A DNA stretch of 20,249 bases. It comes from Anaerolineae bacterium. Its GTDB lineage: Bacteria; Chloroflexota; Anaerolineae; JAFGEY01. The notes under the pieces were generated by a model that was not told the origin of the DNA, searched no databases, and worked only from the letters and a program-made list of their open reading frames with translations. Numbering within the stretch: position 1 is the stretch's first letter; each line of letters starts with the position of its first letter. The stretch is from the NCBI GenBank assembly GCA_016929205.1, contig JAFGJF010000240.1, positions 1-20,249 of the forward strand, written 5' to 3'. Positions 16,518-20,249 of this stretch are shown here, piece after piece. Position numbers and translations under genes: made by a program.

Positions 16518-17942
16518 TTACAAGAGCAGTTCTGGTGCATCGCTGCAGATCCCGTCGACGCCGGCCTGGCGCAAAGAGGCAATCTCTTCAGGCCGTTCTT
16601 CGTGCCAACAGATGATACCCAGTGCTGCTTTACGCACGTTTTCCAACCATTCTGTTGTTAGCAAAGAGCTGGGGTGATCAAATCGTTCCCAGCAGGGATG
16701 CACGTAATCGGCTCCAATCGACTGTGCCAGCATGACAGCATCCAAATGGGAAGAACTGAACAGAATTGAGGTGGGAGTTTGTGATGCAAGCGATTTGATG
16801 TCAGCCAGCCAATCAGGCCTGAACGAACCGACGATACAATGTTCGTATTTTTCAATGGCTTTTACCACGGCGGGAATTGTCGCGCCGTCTTTGATCTCAA
16901 TGTAAGCCCCCATGTTCTCCTGCTCGCAAACCTGGAGCGCTTCGCTCAAAGTCGGCACACGTTCGCCTGCCCCGAGGTCAATAGCTTGAAGTTCGGCTAG
17001 TGTGCTCTTGCGTACCTGCAATATATGATTGTCTGGACCAATCAGGCATGTATCGTGGATCACGACAACTTGGTCATCGGCTGTGCATTGCACGTCCAGC
17101 TCAACGATATCTGCGCCCAGGTCGGCTGCTTTACGAAAGCTGCGCAGCGTATTATCCGGTTCGTATGCGCGTGCGCCGCGATGGCCAATGCGCCAAAACC
17201 GGTATTGAGCTGGTTCTACCATATGTCTCAACTTATCCAGCCAGTGATTCACTCGTCCCGGCATCCATGCTTGCAAGGCAGGCCATGGAACCAACATCTC
17301 TGGCGTAAACCGGAATATGTGATCAAATGTCCAACTTGGTTCGAAAGCTTGCTGCGCCAGGTAACTTCGTACCAGTAGGTCGTTGAATGGCGTTTTTCGA
17401 ACACGATCTTGAATGTAGCGTGTTACCAATACACCGCCCACTCCGGCTAGATCACACGTCTCGGAGCGTTTGAACTCTTGCTGACGCTCTCTAAACCAGT
17501 CTGGCGTCGGGGCAAATGCGTGCTTGCCGGGTTCGCTGAAAACAACGAGATGATCGCCTTCTAACCAAAGCCGGCCATCCAGCTGCATATCGTGCTGATC
17601 GCCATGCCAGCTCGCCTCACCGCGGACCACACGACCTGCCGCGTCGATAAAGATCCAAATATGCTCCAGTTCGTACAAGTGGCCGATATCCCAATCCCAC
17701 CAGATAGCAAATTCGATTCCCAATTCGGCAGGCACTTTTCCCGCAGGTTGCAGTTCGATCTTGTGTCCTTGGCGAAAAGAAGATGATGTTCCGTCGTCAT
17801 AGAAAATGGTGTATCCTGCAGCCAAAGGCAGAAAAGGTTCTCGGCTGTCAAAACGAATAAGCGGAGCGTAACGTACAACCAGCTCGTGTGCATTTGCATC
17901 TCGCGGAGCATTCAACAAAGCTGCCAAGTGTGCGTCGTTCAT
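16518..17942 (-). CDS. Two-domain protein with C-terminal glycerophosphodiester phosphodiesterase domain
   Basis: GDPD domains split glycerophosphodiesters into an alcohol and glycerol 3-phosphate. Of 474 residues, about 248-474 form this domain: GHRG (H254, R255), VELDV (E281, D283), VVIHD (H296), YIEIK (E349) and the closing GICSDAPELL. The usual PENT after HRG reads PDNT here (Glu to Asp at 263). Residues about 20-235 are a separate domain that I do not recognise. It is rich in Trp and acidic residues (WWDWDIGHLYELEHIW at 81-96, SWHGDQHD at 111-118). No signal peptide is seen, so it is likely cytoplasmic. The start is ATG at 17942 with AAAGG upstream. Flanked by sugar isomerase and kinase genes. 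Confidence 0.85.
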   Translation of the reverse strand: MNDAHLAALLNAPRDANAHELVVRYAPLIRFDSREPFLPLAAGYTIFYDDGTSSSFRQGHKIELQPAGKVPAELGIEFAIWWDWDIGHLYELEHIWIFIDAAGRVVRGEASWHGDQHDMQLDGRLWLEGDHLVVFSEPGKHAFAPTPDWFRERQQEFKRSETCDLAGVGGVLVTRYIQDRVRKTPFNDLLVRSYLAQQAFEPSWTFDHIFRFTPEMLVPWPALQAWMPGRVNHWLDKLRHMVEPAQYRFWRIGHRGARAYEPDNTLRSFRKAADLGADIVELDVQCTADDQVVVIHDTCLIGPDNHILQVRKSTLAELQAIDLGAGERVPTLSEALQVCEQENMGAYIEIKDGATIPAVVKAIEKYEHCIVGSFRPDWLADIKSLASQTPTSILFSSSHLDAVMLAQSIGADYVHPCWERFDHPSSLLTTEWLENVRKAALGIICWHEERPEEIASLRQAGVDGICSDAPELLL

Positions 17943-17989
17943 TGTGTGCCTTTCTGTCCGATCTACAATGTGTCAGCTTGCGGAAAAAG

Positions 17990-18685
17990 TCATATCCTGC
18001 CAAATTTATAGTATTTGGCATAATCTTGCACCAACAGGTACAACGGCGGTTCATCCTCTTCGATCTCGGGAAAACGGCCCACCGGCTCATAAAACCGATT
18101 GTCCCGCTTGTCGTCGTTTACCACCGAGACCTCACCCACGAGAATCCGTTCACCGGCTCCCCAGAATTTGTGATACAATCGTGTAGGCAAAGTGATGCTC
18201 TCGCCAGGTCTCAACTCGACCGTATCGCCAGCCTTGACCGTATAACGCACGCCATCCATACTGACCATCACGTCCGAATCATCCAGCTTGTCATCCGGCG
18301 TCGAGTTGTAAAGCTGGATGACAAGTCGTCCCCCACCGCGATTGATAATGTCCTCGCATTTGTGCCAGTGAAAATGCATCGGTGTGACTTGATCGACGCC
18401 CACAATGAGCAGTTTCTCGGCATAGATTTTGCCCTGCATGGTCTTGAGATTTTGTGGATTGCCGTTGCGGATTGTAAATAGAAACAGGCCCACCTCATTG
18501 TATCGGTTTAAGCCATAGTCCGTGATGTCCCACCCTAGATCGTTCTGAACGATTTCACTGACTTGTGCCCCCTTCTTCGTCCAGTCTTGCGGCGACCAAT
18601 AGGCAAAAGGTGGCAGGTAAAAGCTGCGAGACTGGATAAATGCGTCTGCATCGCGTATAATGGTGTTAATTTGTGACCGTTTCAT
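17990..18685 (-). CDS. D-lyxose ketol-isomerase (cupin type)
   Basis: This enzyme interconverts D-lyxose and D-xylulose; family members also act on D-mannose/D-fructose. The 231 residues match the family over nearly the full length: SFYLPPFAYWSPQDW, LGWDITDYG, the metal-binding VTPMHFHWHKCEDIINRGGG (His104, His106, Glu111), LYHKFWG (His172), and the C-terminal FYEPVGRFPEIEEDEPPLYL. Two ATGs stand in tandem at 18688 and 18685. GAGGAGG is only 2 bases from the first and 5 from the second, so the second is chosen. It lies between an Ntn-hydrolase gene and the GDPD gene, with two sugar kinases further downstream that could phosphorylate its ketose product. Confidence 0.92.
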   Translation of the reverse strand: MKRSQINTIIRDADAFIQSRSFYLPPFAYWSPQDWTKKGAQVSEIVQNDLGWDITDYGLNRYNEVGLFLFTIRNGNPQNLKTMQGKIYAEKLLIVGVDQVTPMHFHWHKCEDIINRGGGRLVIQLYNSTPDDKLDDSDVMVSMDGVRYTVKAGDTVELRPGESITLPTRLYHKFWGAGERILVGEVSVVNDDKRDNRFYEPVGRFPEIEEDEPPLYLLVQDYAKYYKFGRI

Positions 18686-18716
18686 CATCCCCTCCTCGAT
18701 GTGAAAAACATGCTCA

Positions 18717-19727
18717 TCATCGCGCCAGCTTGAACGATTTGACGCGATCGTATTGTTTCCCCACCGCGACCAGAATGTCCCCGCTTGTCATATTGTAGAC
18801 CGCGGACCACATTGTATTCTGTTGTGATGTCTGTTCCAAGAGTGCCAGTGCATCCTGTGGAGAAACCTTTTCCGCCGCATTTTCCAGCGTTTCGTACGCC
18901 AAATTGTATCGCCAGCAGGCTGAATGGGCACCTTGCGGCATATCGTCCGAGATGACGAAATTCGTCGACACTTGCCATGCTTCTCCGGGAGAAACGATGC
19001 GCGTCTCGCCATCGACAAATTCAACCACAACTGAACGCCCTGCCGCATCAGCGATGAGATAATGCACAGGCGGGCTGCCGCCAAAATCGACACGATAGCC
19101 TTCTAGCAACGAGACAGCTTCTGTCACATCTCTAGCATAATCCAGGAGCAAGCGGATCACGCCCAAAGAGCCGATGGGCGTTTTTCGGCTGTCCTGGCTA
19201 TCCTGCGCATAGGGCACCGCCATCATCCCCACAGCCAATCCCATCTCGTTCATGCCATCAAACGGCCATTGGGGTGCATCCAACAGTCGCCAACGGTTGA
19301 TCCAGGTTAACCTCTCATCGCCAGTGAAGCCCAGGTAGGCGATATCCACCATAGACACCGAGGCATAGGCGCCAGACGGGTGTGTAAACAAAACCAGCGT
19401 AGGGCGATTGTGCCAATCAAAGTTTCGCCCAAATATCCAATCGCCATCTGGTGTTGAGGACGCAAAACAAGTACACGCCCAACTGCTCTCACCTTGCGGC
19501 TCGCTCTTGGCCTGTGTTCTATCGTGCAGAAAATTCAGTTCATAGCCTGCAGTGTAGTGCATCACATATAACGGATAATCGTCGACTTGGCGCAGCGTCG
19601 CCAGGGTTCGAAACTGATGCTGCCAGGATTGCGGAAAAATCACAACTATGGTGGCAACCAGAATGACAATGACAAGCGCTATTCCGACGCCTTTGCCAAT
19701 CGATCTCAACCTCGAGTTATCGTTCAT
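18717..19727 (-). CDS. Membrane-anchored Ntn-hydrolase of the choloylglycine hydrolase/penicillin acylase type
   Basis: Family members cut linear amide bonds (bile salts, penicillin V, N-acyl amino acids) with an N-terminal Cys nucleophile freed by self-cleavage. The 336-residue protein has one membrane helix (about 14-31) and an exported domain. WACTCFASS places Cys85 at the nucleophile position (C-T-x-F), followed by the conserved GRNFDW (100-105) and NEMGLAVG (about 160-167). Cys87 is a second nearby cysteine. The natural substrate is unknown; N-acyl amino acids or quorum-sensing acyl lactones are possible from family knowledge. The ATG at 19727 has GAGG 8 bases upstream; an in-frame GTG at 19733 is too close to it. 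Neighbours are an M42 peptidase and a sugar isomerase. Confidence 0.85.
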   Translation of the reverse strand: MNDNSRLRSIGKGVGIALVIVILVATIVVIFPQSWQHQFRTLATLRQVDDYPLYVMHYTAGYELNFLHDRTQAKSEPQGESSWACTCFASSTPDGDWIFGRNFDWHNRPTLVLFTHPSGAYASVSMVDIAYLGFTGDERLTWINRWRLLDAPQWPFDGMNEMGLAVGMMAVPYAQDSQDSRKTPIGSLGVIRLLLDYARDVTEAVSLLEGYRVDFGGSPPVHYLIADAAGRSVVVEFVDGETRIVSPGEAWQVSTNFVISDDMPQGAHSACWRYNLAYETLENAAEKVSPQDALALLEQTSQQNTMWSAVYNMTSGDILVAVGKQYDRVKSFKLAR

Positions 19728-19751
19728 TGTCACGCCTCTTTGCCGGCAGTG

Positions 19752-20249
19752 TCAGCCCTCCCAGCAAGCAACAAATCGGACCAACGTCTTGATCAGGTTA
19801 TCGAATACAGACAACCGCGCCACTTCGTAGCCATGGCTGTTCTCCCGCACTTGTCCCAGGCATACCACGCGGGAGGCAGCACCTGCAGCATAAACCGCAC
19901 CCGCATCGCTAAACGCGCTGGTAAAGACCACTGGTTGCAGTTCTGTCCCTGCGTCCAGTGCAGCCTGGCAGAATGCCTTCACCAGGCGCTGGTCATAGTG
20001 AGTAAGGGAGTCCTTGCTCCATATGCCAGGTCGCCCATCGAGCTCCAGCGGTGCGCCCGGAGGTATTGGACAGCCGTCGATTGAGACGAAAACCTCCGGC
20101 CTCTCACGCTGAGCGAGCACTTTGGCGCCTTGCCCGCCGCCTTCTTCGTGCACCGTAAAGGCGATAACGGTGGGATGATGGGGAATGATGCCCTCCTGCT
20201 TGATCGTTTCGAGCAAACGCAGCAAAGCCACACACCCCATCCTATCGTC
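19752..20249 (-). CDS. M42-family aminopeptidase (C-terminal part; 5' end off the window)
   Basis: M42 enzymes are two-metal aminopeptidases that trim peptides from the N-terminus, often as large cytoplasmic shells. The visible 165 residues start with DDRMG, the metal-bridging Asp and its DDR motif. They continue with FTVHEEGGGQGAKVL (catalytic and metal Glu pair), VSIDG (metal Asp), DAGAVYAAGAAS and NSHGYEVARLSV (metal His), then end at TGA. These come in the right order for M42; the more distant M20 family lacks the DDR pattern. The family usually has about 340-360 residues, so about half is missing upstream. The stop is 24 bases before the next ATG, so it is very probably in the same operon. 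Confidence 0.85.
   Translation of the reverse strand, partial: DDRMGCVALLRLLETIKQEGIIPHHPTVIAFTVHEEGGGQGAKVLAQRERPEVFVSIDGCPIPPGAPLELDGRPGIWSKDSLTHYDQRLVKAFCQAALDAGTELQPVVFTSAFSDAGAVYAAGAASRVVCLGQVRENSHGYEVARLSVFDNLIKTLVRFVACWEG

Overview
The window looks like a piece of a Chloroflexota (Anaerolineae/Caldilineae-type) chromosome. This is an inference, not a database result. It rests on the lipoprotein with a long Thr/Pro/Glu linker, the acidic DxDxDG loops in exported domains, a T-box leader outside an obvious Firmicutes setting, frequent GTG/TTG starts with strong AGGAGG ribosome sites, and the overall gene mix. I see no phage genes, transposases or CRISPR array.

Left part (1-2130). The 5' part of a TrpB2-type tryptophan synthase beta chain runs off the left edge on the minus strand. 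It is preceded by a complete T-box leader (promoter, stem I with a UGG specifier, antiterminator and terminator). Divergent from it is a plus-strand enolase-superfamily (mandelate racemase-type) gene. This is followed by a 30-codon remnant of a GNAT acetyltransferase that stops next to a minus-strand tRNA-Arg(CCU). The tRNA leader holds three 20-bp tandem hairpin repeats, and its promoter overlaps the divergent mutS promoter.

Middle (2220-5832). mutS (plus) converges on an SppA-type signal peptide peptidase gene (minus).

ABC import operon (5940-12968, minus). A near-consensus promoter and a roughly 260-nt leader with a terminator-like hairpin precede five genes. In transcription order they are an 820-residue lipoprotein that fuses an amino-acid-type (SBP_bac_3) and a peptide-type (SBP_bac_5) binding domain, DppB- and DppC-like permeases, a HisM/GlnP-type permease carrying a large extracytoplasmic insert with an SH3-like stretch, and a single GlnQ-type ATPase. 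The peptide permeases have no DppD/DppF ATPases here, so this is a hybrid importer locus. It is the most unusual thing in the window.

Right part (13044-20249, minus). A run of closely spaced genes reads toward the ABC operon: an M42 aminopeptidase (5' end off the window), an anchored Ntn-hydrolase of the choloylglycine hydrolase/penicillin acylase type, a cupin D-lyxose isomerase, a two-domain GDPD protein, two PfkB-family sugar kinases and a class I aminotransferase. Together with the transporter this suggests uptake and breakdown of peptides or amino-acid conjugates plus sugar isomerisation and phosphorylation. The actual substrates cannot be read from sequence.
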